DNA from: Clostridia bacterium
GTDB taxonomy: Bacteria > Bacillota > Clostridia > Oscillospirales > Acutalibacteraceae
DNA length: 64,000 nucleotides
NCBI GenBank assembly: GCA_017415025.1
Contig: JAFQJH010000002.1
Coordinates: forward strand, 1 to 64,000
Direction: 5' to 3'
Below, in pieces: positions 8,274 through 17,109 of this stretch. The notes under the pieces were generated by a model. That model saw nothing but the letters and a program-made list of their open reading frames with translations, did no database searches and had not been told where the DNA came from. Within the stretch, counting starts at the first letter, position 1; each line of letters opens with the position of its first letter. The position numbers were made by a program, and so were the translations under genes.

Positions 8274-8954
8274 TTACAATTCCTCGACAGAAACTATGCC
8301 CTCGGCAGAGGAAATTGCCGTCATAATTTTATCGTGAGAAACCTTTTTCGGAAGCTGAAGCTGGAAAATCGCGCAGGAATTGTTACCCGACTTCGTAATT
8401 TCAAGGTCAATGATGACAATCCTGTAGCCTTTGATAAGACGGATGATGTTATCGAGATTTTCATTATCCTCGTATTCAACATAGATATTAAGATTACGCG
8501 AATTGACGAGCACCCAATACTCAAATTTTACAAAAAGAACCTCGGCAACAAGAATTACAAACGTTGAGATGAGTGCCGCTTCATAATAGCCCGCACCGAT
8601 TGCAAGACCTATGATAGCACACGTCCACAAGCCTGCAGCCGTTGTAAGTCCCTTAACCTGACGGCGTTTTGTAACGATAATAGCACCGGCACCGATAAAT
8701 CCGATGCCCGCAACAACCTGCGCACCGAGTCTGCCGATATCCGTATAAAGGTTAAGATTATAGAAAAGATATTGGCTGGTTAGGGTTGTCATTGAAGCAC
8801 CGAGGCAGATAAGAATATGAGTTCTGAAGCCTGCAGGACGGCGCTTATGCTCACGCTCGATACCGATAATACCGCCGCACACAACAGCAAGGAAAAGGCG
8901 GAACAGAACGGAAACGGTAGTGACGTCTCTTAAATAATCAAAAAAATCCAACAT
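8274..8954 (-). CDS. MgtC/SapB family membrane protein, second copy
   Basis: A 226-residue inner-membrane protein of the MgtC/SapB family. The family signature GIEREHKRRPAGFRTHILIC lies at about 28-47, several membrane helices fill residues 15-150, and the last 80 residues form a soluble ACT-like tail. MgtC proteins are linked to growth at low magnesium and, in pathogens, to control of the F1Fo ATPase. Which role applies here is unknown. It starts 14 nt after an upstream paralogue, so the two form an operon and may work as a pair. Confidence 0.85.
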   Translation of the reverse strand: MLDFFDYLRDVTTVSVLFRLFLAVVCGGIIGIEREHKRRPAGFRTHILICLGASMTTLTSQYLFYNLNLYTDIGRLGAQVVAGIGFIGAGAIIVTKRRQVKGLTTAAGLWTCAIIGLAIGAGYYEAALISTFVILVAEVLFVKFEYWVLVNSRNLNIYVEYEDNENLDNIIRLIKGYRIVIIDLEITKSGNNSCAIFQLQLPKKVSHDKIMTAISSAEGIVSVEEL

Positions 8955-8968
8955 TCTGATCCCTCCCC

Positions 8969-9706
8969 TTATATTTCGTCGACAAGAGTGACGTAATCAA
9001 ATTTTGAAATTTTGGACATTACGTGGGAATGGGTTTCATTTTTCGGAAGTCCCATTGAAATGACAGCACCGATAACAACACCGTTCGGCTGCTTTTCGCG
9101 CTGGGTATCAACGTCAAAAATCTGAATATTCATTGATTTTATCGTGCTGATAATCTCACCGAGGTTATCCATTCTGTCAAACTCAACGTACAAATCCATA
9201 TTCCTTGCGTTGGCAATAACCCACGCGCCGAGCTTATTGAAGATTGTTGTAGTAATGAGAATAAGAAGGAAGCCGAAAATCGCACACTCATAGAAGCCTG
9301 CGCCGATTGCGAGACCCATACAGGCAGATGCCCAAAGACCTGCCGCAGTTGTGAGTCCCTTGACCTCCTGCCTGCCGGTGACGATAATCGTACCCGCGCC
9401 GAGGAAACCGATGCCGTTGATAACCTGTGCACCGAAGCGTGAAACGTCAGTCTTGACACCGACCGCCGCCGCCAATTCAGACCAGACGTTTGAAAGCAAT
9501 TCTGCCTCATACTGACTGAGCACCATTGTAAGCGCCGCACCGAGGCAGACTATCATATAAGTACGGCTGCCTGCTGCACGGTGCTTCTGACCGCGTTCAA
9601 GGCCGATAAGTCCGCCAAAGAAAACAGCAAGCAGAATTTTGATAATCAATGCGGACATTGTAACCTCGCGGAAAGGATCAAGCCACGGTATTAAAGAATC
9701 CATCAT
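8969..9706 (-). CDS. MgtC/SapB family membrane protein, first copy
   Basis: A 245-residue paralogue of the next gene, with the same layout: hydrophobic N-terminal half, signature GLERGQKHRAAGSRTYMIVC, then a soluble C-terminal domain. It has an extra loop of about 20 residues (YEAELLSNVWSELAAAVGVK) that its neighbour lacks. A promoter (9805-9777) and a leader hairpin (9735-9760) lie upstream. MgtC leaders in other bacteria respond to magnesium or proline. Nothing here proves such control. Confidence 0.85.
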   Translation of the reverse strand: MMDSLIPWLDPFREVTMSALIIKILLAVFFGGLIGLERGQKHRAAGSRTYMIVCLGAALTMVLSQYEAELLSNVWSELAAAVGVKTDVSRFGAQVINGIGFLGAGTIIVTGRQEVKGLTTAAGLWASACMGLAIGAGFYECAIFGFLLILITTTIFNKLGAWVIANARNMDLYVEFDRMDNLGEIISTIKSMNIQIFDVDTQREKQPNGVVIGAVISMGLPKNETHSHVMSKISKFDYVTLVDEI

Positions 9707-9734
9707 ACAAGCACCCCCTCATATAATATATTCA

Positions 9735-9760
9735 GCGGACGTGAGAAACTTCACATCCGC
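9735..9760 (-). promoter_or_regulatory. Leader hairpin of the mgtC pair
   Basis: GCGGACGTGA and TCACATCCGC pair almost fully around a 6-nt loop in the 5' leader, about 30 nt before the first start codon. It has no T run, so it is more likely a regulatory or stabilising stem than a terminator. Confidence 0.45.
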
Positions 9761-9776
9761 CGAGGTATAATGTATG

Positions 9777-9805
9777 ATTTTACTGCATTTTTCCTTATTT
9801 GTCAA
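9777..9805 (-). promoter_or_regulatory. Promoter of the mgtC pair
   Basis: On the minus strand TTGACA (9805-9800) and TAAAAT (9782-9777) are 17 nt apart. Confidence 0.6.
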
Positions 9806-9859
9806 GCATTTCAGCGTATATTAACTTCTAAAATTCAAATGCTGTTATCGGGTGATTAT

Positions 9860-10072
9860 ATGGAAGAACAAAAAGGCAAACTTTACCGCAGGCGCGATGA
9901 GCCCGTTTTCGGTCAGCCGGAAACCTGCGACGAGCTAATCCACAAATACGGCACTTATGAAATTCAGCCGACAAACGATTCGGACAATTCCTTCCCGAAG
10001 ATTTCGCAGGGTCTGCCGACGAGCAGAAAGCGAAAGCATTATAAGGGGTTTAATGAGGAGCAGAGACAGTAA
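9860..10072 (+). CDS. Small hydrophilic hypothetical protein
   Basis: A 70-residue, charged and Pro/Ser-containing protein that I do not recognise. It begins MEEQKGKLYRRRDEPVFGQP. I chose the ATG at 9860 over an in-frame start at 9770 because the extension overlaps the promoter of the divergent gene. The ribosome site (GGGTGA) is weak. Codon use looks like that of its neighbours, which is the main support for it being real. Confidence 0.5.
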   Translation: MEEQKGKLYRRRDEPVFGQPETCDELIHKYGTYEIQPTNDSDNSFPKISQGLPTSRKRKHYKGFNEEQRQ

Positions 10073-10091
10073 AAGGATGGCAGAAAAACTG

Positions 10092-10322
10092 TCATCCTTT
10101 CTTTGTGAATATACTCTTTTGCAGGGTTGCCATTCGTTTTTTCTTTTCGGCGGTTTCGTCGGGTAAAAGCTCAAATCCGCTGTCAGTTTTACAGATTATA
10201 TCTCCCTCTTTAACTTCAAAGGTCAGTTCTTCAATCTTAACGGTCAATTCTCCGCCGTTTTCGTCCTCGCAGACGGCTATTCCCTCTTCAATTCTGTCAA
10301 CCGAATACTTCAAAAAAATCAT
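10092..10322 (-). CDS. DUF3006-like small protein
   Basis: A 76-residue acidic protein with the pattern of DUF3006: YSVDRIEEGIAVCEDENG at the start, then VKEGDIICKTDSGFELLPDE, and a short basic tail. The family has no known activity and is expected to be a small beta barrel. Its ATG overlaps the stop of the upstream metal regulator by 4 nt, so the two are translationally coupled. Confidence 0.75.
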   Translation of the reverse strand: MIFLKYSVDRIEEGIAVCEDENGGELTVKIEELTFEVKEGDIICKTDSGFELLPDETAEKKKRMATLQKSIFTKKG

Positions 10323-10690
10323 CCCCGATTGTTTTCGATATAATTCTTTATTGCTTCAACAGATTCATCACTGATAACGTGCTCCATTTTGCAAGCATCC
10401 TCCGAGGCCGTTTCTTCGGAAACACCGAGACCTACAAGAAACTGCGTAAGCATCGTATGTCTTTCAAAAATCTTTTCGGCAACCTCTTTACCCTCCGCCG
10501 TCAGAGACAGATGTCCGTCACCGTCAACGGTAACGTAGCCGCCGTTTTTGAGAAGCCCTATTGCCCTGCTGACACTCGGCTTTGAATAACCCATATATTC
10601 GCACACGTCGATCGAGCGAACGTTGCTGTTGTTTTTTGTTAAAACATATATTGTTTCGAGATACATCTCGCCTGATTCCTGTAAATGCAT
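10319..10690 (-). CDS. DtxR/MntR family metal-dependent repressor
   Basis: A 123-residue regulator of the DtxR/MntR type. The N-terminal winged helix reads SGEMYLETIYVLTKNN, then RSIDVCEYMGYSKPSVSRAI as the recognition part. The C-terminal dimer and metal-binding helices are complete, with CKMEHVISDE holding the Cys, Glu and His ligands of the family. There is no SH3-like extension, as in MntR. It should sense Fe2+ or Mn2+. No transporter gene lies alongside, so its targets are elsewhere. The start at 10690 follows GGAGGTGC. Confidence 0.85.
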   Translation of the reverse strand: MHLQESGEMYLETIYVLTKNNSNVRSIDVCEYMGYSKPSVSRAIGLLKNGGYVTVDGDGHLSLTAEGKEVAEKIFERHTMLTQFLVGLGVSEETASEDACKMEHVISDESVEAIKNYIENNRG

Positions 10691-10746
10691 AACTGCACCT
10701 CCGCTAATACAATAACACAAAACCGGAAATATTGCAAGCATACAAA

Positions 10747-10776
10747 AAGATTGGCAGGAATAACCTTGCCAATCTT
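10747..10776 (-). terminator. Terminator after YjdF-like gene
   Basis: AAGATTGGCA and TGCCAATCTT pair over 10 bp, with a T run on the minus strand. It sits just past the stop at 10783. Confidence 0.75.
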
Positions 10777-10782
10777 CCTTTT

Positions 10783-11559
10783 TTATCTTCTTGCAAATTC
10801 TTTCTTTGTCTGTGCTTTGATTTCCTTATTGATATCGTCCTTACCCTTATGAAGGAAGGGGTAAATCTTAAGTCCTACCCACGCAACAATTGCACCGACG
10901 GAGTTAAGCACGATGTCACCCATTGTATCCATAAGCGGCCAACGCTCGGGGAAAATCGGATCGAAGAGTGTTGCCTCTTTCGGTGTACCCTGTGCAAGAG
11001 CAAAGCTCCAATGCTGTGCATCACCCATAGCGCCTGTTTCGGCATTGCTCATAACCTGGTCCGTTGTGAACTCGAAAAGCTCCCAACAGGTTGAAACAAA
11101 GAACGAAAAGCCGAGAGCGCAAAGAAGTGCAATCGGAACCGAGCAGGTTACCTTATCACGCTTCTGCATTGCAACAACAACCTGATAGCCGAGCAGAACG
11201 GTGAGCACGCCGCTGATAAGATGCATTGCGGAATCCCAGAGGCGAAGCTCATAATAAAGATTAAGGAACTTGCCGCCGAATGAGCCGCAGAAAAGCATTA
11301 TGATAGAAACAATCTGGATATATGACGGGATATGGCGGAGCATTGATTTTTCGGGGAACATCATAAAGATTTCCCAAGCAAACATACCTGCAAGATTTGC
11401 AATAACCTGAAGCGGGTCGGACATATCTCTTGTGCCGTTTGCAACGTCAATAAGGCTCTGTATGAGTGCATATATCATCAACGCACGGAAAATCCACCAT
11501 ACTATAATTTCCCACGTTTTACAGTTTTCTCTGACTCTTTTTAAATACTCTTTCATCAT
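10783..11559 (-). CDS. YjdF/DUF2238-like membrane protein
   Basis: A 258-residue protein with about six membrane segments. It resembles the YjdF (DUF2238) family: a WDSAMHLISG helix in the middle, a WELFEFTTDQ segment, and DTMGDIVLNSVGA near the end. These acidic and His residues are the conserved core of the family, whose function is not known. Either of two adjacent Met codons may start translation. It stands alone between the metal regulator and the divergent peptidase operon. Confidence 0.7.
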   Translation of the reverse strand: MMKEYLKRVRENCKTWEIIVWWIFRALMIYALIQSLIDVANGTRDMSDPLQVIANLAGMFAWEIFMMFPEKSMLRHIPSYIQIVSIIMLFCGSFGGKFLNLYYELRLWDSAMHLISGVLTVLLGYQVVVAMQKRDKVTCSVPIALLCALGFSFFVSTCWELFEFTTDQVMSNAETGAMGDAQHWSFALAQGTPKEATLFDPIFPERWPLMDTMGDIVLNSVGAIVAWVGLKIYPFLHKGKDDINKEIKAQTKKEFARR

Positions 11560-11690
11560 CTCACCTTTCTCTTCCTTTGATTGTTGCCTTTTTCAACAAT
11601 CTAATTCTACTCAAGAATACATTAAAAGTATCAATTTGTCAAGGCAGATATTTTTTCTTTATTCATTCTTTAGAATTTTATTTTTCGTAT

Positions 11691-11719
11691 TTGTATTTTT
11701 CATAAGACTGTGTTATACT
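11691..11719 (+). promoter_or_regulatory. Promoter of the ymfF operon
   Basis: TTGTAT (11691-11696), 17 nt, TATACT (11714-11719). Start of transcription would be about 35 nt before the first ATG. Confidence 0.6.
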
Positions 11720-11759
11720 AATTTAAATATAGTAATTTTATATTTAAGGTTGTGTGTTT

Positions 11760-13037
11760 ATGCATTTTGAAAACATAGCAGACGGTGTGCGTCTGTGTGC
11801 GCAGAGCACGGATAAATTCAAAACCTGCCGTATCAATATCAGTATGGCGATGCCCCTTGATCTTAATGTTTCCGCAAGGGCAATCCTTCCGTTTATCCTG
11901 CAGAGAAGATGCGCAAAATACCCTGACTACATTATGCTCAGCCGTGTGCTTGACGAGCTTTACGGCGCTTCGGTTTCCGCAGGTGTGATAAAGCGCGGTG
12001 AGACACAGATTATTTCTTTCAGCCTTACCGCGATTGACGACCGTTTTGCACTTGACGGCGACACGGTTGCACTCAAATGCGTTCAGCTTCTGTGTGATAT
12101 GATTTTTGACCCGCTGACTGACGGCGACTCCTTCCCTGCCGACATTGTTGAGCAGGAAAAGAGGCTTCTTGTCGAAATGATAGAAAATGAAATGAACGAT
12201 AAACGCCGCTACGCACTTATGCGCTGTGAAGAAATTATGTTCAAGGATGAAGCTTACGGAATCAACCGTCTCGGCACAGTTGAAAACGTTAAGGCACTTA
12301 CTCCTGAAGCTGTTTACCGTACCTGGCAAGAAGTTCTGCGCGAGGCTGTCGTTCAGATTACAATGGTCGGCAGTATGGACGTTGAACCCGTTGCGGCTAT
12401 ACTCCGGGAGCATTTTTCTTCCATTAAAAGAGAGCCGGCATCTCTTTCCACAAAATTCATCGGCAAAAAAGGCGAGCCTGAATACGTGTGTGAGGAAATG
12501 CCCATCAAGCAGGGCAAGCTCGTTATGGGCTTGCGCACGGGTATGAAGGATGAAGACACCAACACCGTGCCGATGCGTATTGCCGTTGACATCTTCGGCG
12601 GCGGAACTTATTCCAAGCTTTTCTCCGTTGTACGTGAAAAGATGAGCCTCTGCTACTATTGCTCGGCGGCATTTTTCTCGTCAAAGGGTGTTGTTATGGT
12701 ACAGAGCGGTATTGAGGATATCAATGAAGAAAAGGCAAAAAACGAAATCCTCAATCAGCTTTCACTGGTCGCACAGGGCGATTTCTCCGACGACGTTTTT
12801 TCATCGTCAATCAAGAGTCTGACGGATTCAGTCATCAGCAACAACGACACGCCCGAGAGCATCTGTGCGTGGTATGCAACACAGTTGCTTCGCGATAAAC
12901 TCAAAACTCCCGAAGAATATGTCGGGGAAATTCAGAGCGTTGAGCGTCAGCAGGTTATCGAAGCCGCAAAAACGATTAAGCTTGATACAATCTTTATGTT
13001 AAAATCCAACGGGGAGGCAGCCGACGATGAAGATTAA
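11760..13037 (+). CDS. ymfF: M16 peptidase-like protein, YmfF type, inactive subunit
   Basis: A 425-residue member of the M16 (insulinase-like) family. It keeps the two-domain fold but lacks the HxxEH zinc motif: the matching N-terminal region reads RRCAKYPDYIMLSRVLDELY. M16 subunits without the motif usually pair with an active partner, and that partner follows directly with an 11-nt overlap. In Bacillus the equivalent pair, YmfF and YmfH, is linked to modification of elongation factor P. I start at the ATG at 11760 behind TTAAGG. A GTG 6 nt upstream is possible. Confidence 0.8.
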   Translation: MHFENIADGVRLCAQSTDKFKTCRINISMAMPLDLNVSARAILPFILQRRCAKYPDYIMLSRVLDELYGASVSAGVIKRGETQIISFSLTAIDDRFALDGDTVALKCVQLLCDMIFDPLTDGDSFPADIVEQEKRLLVEMIENEMNDKRRYALMRCEEIMFKDEAYGINRLGTVENVKALTPEAVYRTWQEVLREAVVQITMVGSMDVEPVAAILREHFSSIKREPASLSTKFIGKKGEPEYVCEEMPIKQGKLVMGLRTGMKDEDTNTVPMRIAVDIFGGGTYSKLFSVVREKMSLCYYCSAAFFSSKGVVMVQSGIEDINEEKAKNEILNQLSLVAQGDFSDDVFSSSIKSLTDSVISNNDTPESICAWYATQLLRDKLKTPEEYVGEIQSVERQQVIEAAKTIKLDTIFMLKSNGEAADDED

Positions 13038-14298
13038 TGAAATCCGCAACGAATTACTCGGCGAGATGTACTATGACATCGACCACCCGTCGGGACTTAA
13101 AATTCTTATTATGCCGAAAACAGGCTACGCGAGCACTTACGCTATTTTTGCTACAAAGTACGGCTCAATCGACACAATGATTGAGATGAAGGACGGCTCC
13201 TTCAGAGAAATTCCCGAGGGTACGGCTCATTTCCTCGAGCACAAGCTTTTTGAAAGCGAAGACCTTGACGCTTTTGAGCGTTTTGCAAAGACAGGTGCTT
13301 CAGCAAACGCTTACACCAGCTTTGACAGAACGGGTTACCTCTTCTCCTGCTCGGCAAACTTCAGACAAAATCTCGAAATCCTCCTTGATTTTGTTCAGAA
13401 TCCCTATTTCACACAGGCAACTGTTGAAAAGGAGCAGGGCATCATCGGTCAGGAGATTGATATGTATAAGGACATCCCCGACTGGGAGGTTATGTTCAAC
13501 TGTCTGCGCAATATGTATCACAATCTGCCCGTAAGAATTGACATCGCGGGCACGCAGGAATCAATTGCACAGATTACTGCAGATATGCTTTACGATTGCT
13601 ATAACAACTTCTATAACCTCAACAATATGGTGCTTGCGGTTGCAGGTAACACAACCGTTGAGGAAGTTCTTGAGGTTGCTGATGCCGTACTTAAACCCGT
13701 CGAGGGTAAAATGGCACAGCGTAAGATAATTGAAGAGCCGCGCGAGGTTATTTCTGATTATTGTGAGAAAAAGCTTTCAGTCGCAACACCGCAATTTATG
13801 CTCGGATTCAAGGAGGAATGGGACACTCCCGAAAGAACGGCAAAGGAAGAAATCACAATGGAAATTCTCCTTGATATGATTGCCGGCCCTTCAACTGACC
13901 TTTATAAACGACTTTTTGATGCAAATCTTATCAATAGCAATTGCGGTTTTGAATATTTCACGGGCTTCGGCTATTCCTGCGTACTCTTTGCAGGTGAAAG
14001 CAACGACCCGAAAAAGGTAAGCGAAGAAATCAAAAAGGAAATCAAACACTTCCGCGAAAACGGATTTGACGAAAAAGTATTCGAGCGTACAAAGAAAAAG
14101 CTTTACGGCAGAATGATTATGGGTATGAACGATGTTGACGGTCTTGCAAACAATATGGCTCTTTCATACTTTGCAGGTGAAAATATTTTCACAGACTTTG
14201 AAACCTATAAGACAGTAACCGTTGAAGATATCAACGATATGCTTAACAAGACTCTCGACGAAAAATACAGCACACTTTCAGTAATTATGCCGAATTGA
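13027..14298 (+). CDS. ymfH: M16 zinc peptidase, YmfH type, active subunit
   Basis: A 423-residue zinc peptidase-like protein with the inverted zincin motif HFLEH at 68-72 and a downstream Glu in EQGIIGQEID that would supply the third ligand. It overlaps the inactive subunit by 11 nt, which suggests a fixed-ratio heterodimer. No signal peptide is present, so it acts in the cytoplasm. Whether it cleaves proteins or only helps EF-P modification in this organism is unknown. No efp gene is visible in the window. Confidence 0.85.
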   Translation: MKINEIRNELLGEMYYDIDHPSGLKILIMPKTGYASTYAIFATKYGSIDTMIEMKDGSFREIPEGTAHFLEHKLFESEDLDAFERFAKTGASANAYTSFDRTGYLFSCSANFRQNLEILLDFVQNPYFTQATVEKEQGIIGQEIDMYKDIPDWEVMFNCLRNMYHNLPVRIDIAGTQESIAQITADMLYDCYNNFYNLNNMVLAVAGNTTVEEVLEVADAVLKPVEGKMAQRKIIEEPREVISDYCEKKLSVATPQFMLGFKEEWDTPERTAKEEITMEILLDMIAGPSTDLYKRLFDANLINSNCGFEYFTGFGYSCVLFAGESNDPKKVSEEIKKEIKHFRENGFDEKVFERTKKKLYGRMIMGMNDVDGLANNMALSYFAGENIFTDFETYKTVTVEDINDMLNKTLDEKYSTLSVIMPN

Positions 14299-14309
14299 GG
14301 TGACAGACG

Positions 14310-15260
14310 ATGAACGATACAGTAGCAGTATATTTTAACGGTCTTGAGGGCAGTATAAACGTTTCCTCAATTCTCGCACAGTTCAGTCTCTTCGGTCAGG
14401 AAATCACAATCCGCTGGTACGGCGCGATTATCGCTTTCGGTTTTCTGCTCGCCGTGCTTTTCGGCGGAAGAATGGCTTACAAGTGGAAGATAAGCCTTGA
14501 CAAGATGCTCGACGTTCTTATTTACGGAACAATTTTCGCAATCATCGGCGCAAGATTATATTATTGTATATTCAAATGGGATATGTACAAGGATAATCTG
14601 CTCGATATCTTCAAAATCTGGGAAGGCGGTCTTGCGATTTACGGCGGAATTATCGGCGGTATTGCGGCAGCTTATGTTGTATGCAAGGTACGCAAGATGA
14701 ATTTCTGGAATCTGCTCGATATGGTGGGAATGAGCCTGCTTATCGGTCAGGGTATAGGACGTTGGGGCAACTTTGCAAACCAGGAAGCTTTCGGTACAAA
14801 CACCGACCTGCCCTGGGGTATGTGGAGCAGTAAGGTCTCCACTTACATATCTTCACACATGGACGAATTTGCCGAAAACGGCATTACAATGGACCCGAAC
14901 AAGGCGGTACACCCAACTTTTCTTTACGAATCAATCTGGTGCATTTTAGGCTTTTTCGTGCTTTATGCAATCTGCAAAAAGGCAAGAAAGTTCAGCGGCC
15001 AGCTTTTCCTCTGCTACGGATTATGGTACGGTGTTGAGCGTGCCGTTGTTGAGGGACTGCGCACGGACAGCCTTTATATCACGGGCACTCCGTTCAGAGT
15101 CTCGCAGGTGCTTTCCGCAGGACTTGCGCTTGTTTGTCTTATCCTGCTGATTGTACTGACGGTCAAATACACAAAAAATCCGAAGCCGATTGACGGTGTT
15201 GATTATTTCCTTGAAGATGAGCTCAAAAAGCAGAAAGCGGAGGAAGATGCCAATGTATAA
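14310..15260 (+). CDS. lgt: Prolipoprotein diacylglyceryl transferase
   Basis: A 316-residue membrane enzyme that transfers diacylglycerol from phosphatidylglycerol to the lipobox Cys of prelipoproteins. Seven membrane helices are visible. The signature GIGRWGNFANQEAFG is at about 146-160, with the conserved Arg, Asn and Glu. The N-terminal IRWYGAIIAFG contains the His/Tyr-type motif region. One likely substrate in this window is the MltG lipoprotein at 42628. It follows ymfH by 11 nt and overlaps folD slightly, so all belong to one operon. Confidence 0.93.
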   Translation: MNDTVAVYFNGLEGSINVSSILAQFSLFGQEITIRWYGAIIAFGFLLAVLFGGRMAYKWKISLDKMLDVLIYGTIFAIIGARLYYCIFKWDMYKDNLLDIFKIWEGGLAIYGGIIGGIAAAYVVCKVRKMNFWNLLDMVGMSLLIGQGIGRWGNFANQEAFGTNTDLPWGMWSSKVSTYISSHMDEFAENGITMDPNKAVHPTFLYESIWCILGFFVLYAICKKARKFSGQLFLCYGLWYGVERAVVEGLRTDSLYITGTPFRVSQVLSAGLALVCLILLIVLTVKYTKNPKPIDGVDYFLEDELKKQKAEEDANV

Positions 15261-16107
15261 AATTATCAGCGGAAAAGAGGTCTCACAGGCTGTAAAATGC
15301 CGTGTAGCAGACGAAATAAAGGCACTTAAGGATGAGGGTATTGAAGCCTGCCTTGCCGTTATTCTTGTCGGCGATGAGCCTGCATCAAGGGTTTACGTCA
15401 ACAATAAAAAGAAGGCTTGCGAATTCTGCGGTATCCGTTCGCTTGAATACGTTTTGCCTGCAGAGACAACGCAGGATGAGCTTATCTCGCTTATAGAAAA
15501 GCTCAATGAAGATAAAGCCGTCAACGGTATTCTCTGTCAGCTTCCCCTCCCGAAGCATCTTGACGAAAAGGCTGTGCTCAATCTTATCAGGCCCGAAAAG
15601 GACGTTGATGCTTTTCATCCCGAAAACGTGGGTCACATTATGATCGGAGACTTCAATTTCCTCCCCTGCACTCCTGCAGGAATTATGGAAATGCTCCGTT
15701 ATGAAAACATCAGTCTTGACGGCAAGAACTGCGTTGTAATCGGCAGAAGCAATATTGTAGGCAAGCCGATGGCTATGCTTATGCTCAAGGAAAATGCAAC
15801 CGTTACAATCTGCCATTCAAGAACGCAGAACCTTAAGGAAATCGTATCGGGCGCTGACGTTATTGTTGCCGCTGTCGGCAGACCGAATTTCGTTACTGCG
15901 GATATGGTCAAGGACGGCGCGGTTATAATTGACGTCGGCATTAACAGAATGGATGACGGCAAGCTCTGCGGAGACGTGGATTTTGAGGCCTGCAAAGAAA
16001 AGGCAAGCTATATTACACCCGTTCCCGGCGGAGTCGGCCCGATGACAATAGCAACTTTGATGCAGAACACCGTTACTGCAACAAAAATACAGAATATGAA
16101 GGAGTAA
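15253..16107 (+). CDS. folD: Methylenetetrahydrofolate dehydrogenase/cyclohydrolase
   Basis: A 284-residue bifunctional enzyme of one-carbon metabolism that interconverts 5,10-methylene-, methenyl- and 10-formyl-tetrahydrofolate with NADP. The family motifs are present: [14 protein letters not shown] with the catalytic Lys, [24 protein letters not shown] for the nucleotide, and the terminal [13 protein letters not shown] use the ATG at 15253, giving the normal length; GGAGG lies about 10 nt before it. An ATG 6 nt upstream is the alternative. The gene overlaps the end of lgt by 8 nt. Confidence 0.93.
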   Translation: MYKIISGKEVSQAVKCRVADEIKALKDEGIEACLAVILVGDEPASRVYVNNKKKACEFCGIRSLEYVLPAETTQDELISLIEKLNEDKAVNGILCQLPLPKHLDEKAVLNLIRPEKDVDAFHPENVGHIMIGDFNFLPCTPAGIMEMLRYENISLDGKNCVVIGRSNIVGKPMAMLMLKENATVTICHSRTQNLKEIVSGADVIVAAVGRPNFVTADMVKDGAVIIDVGINRMDDGKLCGDVDFEACKEKASYITPVPGGVGPMTIATLMQNTVTATKIQNMKE

Positions 16108-16112
16108 TCAAA

Positions 16113-16343
16113 ATGAAAAAGAAGCTTTACAGAAGTTCAACAGACAAAAAACTTTGCGGCGTTTGCGCAGGCGTTGCCAACTATTTCGGATGGGATTCGA
16201 CCATTGTAAGAGTTATTTACGCACTCCTCGCAATCTGCACAACCGGTTTCCCGTTCGTGGTGCTTTACATAGTGCTTGCTTTCATTATGGACGAGGATGA
16301 CGGACTTATTGACACAGATGCAAACGATATTACAAAAGAATAA
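16113..16343 (+). CDS. PspC domain membrane protein
   Basis: A 76-residue protein of the PspC type: [20 protein letters not shown], then the [12 protein letters not shown] signature and one strong membrane segment (about 38-60) before an acidic tail. PspC proteins take part in envelope-stress responses in some bacteria, but short stand-alone forms like this have no proven role. It follows folD by 5 nt with AAGGAG before the ATG. Confidence 0.85.
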   Translation: MKKKLYRSSTDKKLCGVCAGVANYFGWDSTIVRVIYALLAICTTGFPFVVLYIVLAFIMDEDDGLIDTDANDITKE

Positions 16344-16351
16344 AATAACTG

Positions 16352-16380
16352 TTGACAAGTGTTGACTGTTGTGTTATAAT
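16352..16380 (+). promoter_or_regulatory. Consensus promoter of rplU-prp-rpmA
   Basis: TTGACA (16352-16357), exactly 17 nt, TATAAT (16375-16380). A perfect promoter, in keeping with high expression of ribosomal proteins. Confidence 0.85.
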
Positions 16381-16384
16381 TCGA

Positions 16385-16465
16385 AATACCGCATATTACG
16401 GGCGCCACTTTCGTGGCATAAGTGATTTATCCGCCCCAGGTAGCGAGTCCATAATAAAGGAAGGT
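16385..16465 (+). ncRNA. L21-type ribosomal leader RNA
   Basis: The stretch between promoter and rplU folds as GGGCG and CGCCC closing a CCAC-TTTC-GTGG hairpin. Position and general form match the L21 leader of Firmicutes, in which the ribosomal protein is thought to regulate its own operon. The fold was judged by eye only, and the ends are approximate. Confidence 0.55.
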
Positions 16466-16473
16466 TAGTTAGA

Positions 16474-16785
16474 ATGTACGCAATCATCGTTACAGGCGGC
16501 AAGCAGTACAAGGTTGAAGCAGGAGATACCCTCTTCATCGAGAAGCTTGACGTTGAGGCTGACAGCGAAGTTGTTTTTGACAAGGTAGTAGCTGTTGGTA
16601 AGGAAGATGGCATTGTTGTAGGCGCACCCTATGTTGACGGCGCAACAGTAACAGCAAAGGCTATCAAGAATGGTAAGGCTAAGAAAGTAACAGTATTTAC
16701 TTACAAGCCCAAGAAGAACGAGAAGCGCAAGAAGGGCCACAGACAGCCCTACACTAAGGTTGAAATTTCTGCAATCAACGCATAA
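16474..16785 (+). CDS. rplU: Ribosomal protein L21
   Basis: A 103-residue 50S subunit protein that binds 23S rRNA. The sequence opens [19 protein letters not shown] and carries the signature region [18 protein letters not shown] near its end. Length is standard. It heads the rplU-prp-rpmA operon, conserved in Firmicutes, behind a consensus promoter and leader RNA. Confidence 0.97.
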   Translation: MYAIIVTGGKQYKVEAGDTLFIEKLDVEADSEVVFDKVVAVGKEDGIVVGAPYVDGATVTAKAIKNGKAKKVTVFTYKPKKNEKRKKGHRQPYTKVEISAINA

Positions 16786-16790
16786 TTGCT

Positions 16791-17093
16791 ATGATTAAAG
16801 CAAGATTTTTCACGACGGATAACAAAATCTGCGGATACGAAATCAGCGGACATTCCGGCTCGGCTGAAGCGGGACAGGACATTATATGTGCCTTCGTTTC
16901 GTCGGCGGCTTATATGGCAGCCAACACGTTGACCGAAATTGTCGGTTCTGAAATTGAAGCAGAGATTGATGACGGATTTATGAAAATAACCGTTATTTCA
17001 GATTTATCCGAAGCGCAGCAAATTCTTGAAGGCCTGAGACTTCATCTCGGAAGTCTGGCTGGGGATTACCCCGACAACATTAAAGTTATTTAA
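16791..17093 (+). CDS. prp: Ribosomal-processing cysteine protease Prp
   Basis: A 100-residue cysteine protease that removes the N-terminal extension of L27 so that the ribosome can be completed. The catalytic His is H21 in SGHSG and the nucleophile is C33 in DIICAFVS, the spacing expected for Prp (YsxB). The gene lies between rplU and rpmA, as in Staphylococcus and other Firmicutes, and its substrate is encoded 16 nt downstream with an intact cleavage site. Confidence 0.93.
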   Translation: MIKARFFTTDNKICGYEISGHSGSAEAGQDIICAFVSSAAYMAANTLTEIVGSEIEAEIDDGFMKITVISDLSEAQQILEGLRLHLGSLAGDYPDNIKVI

Positions 17094-17109
17094 CTACGGA
17101 GGTGTCAAA

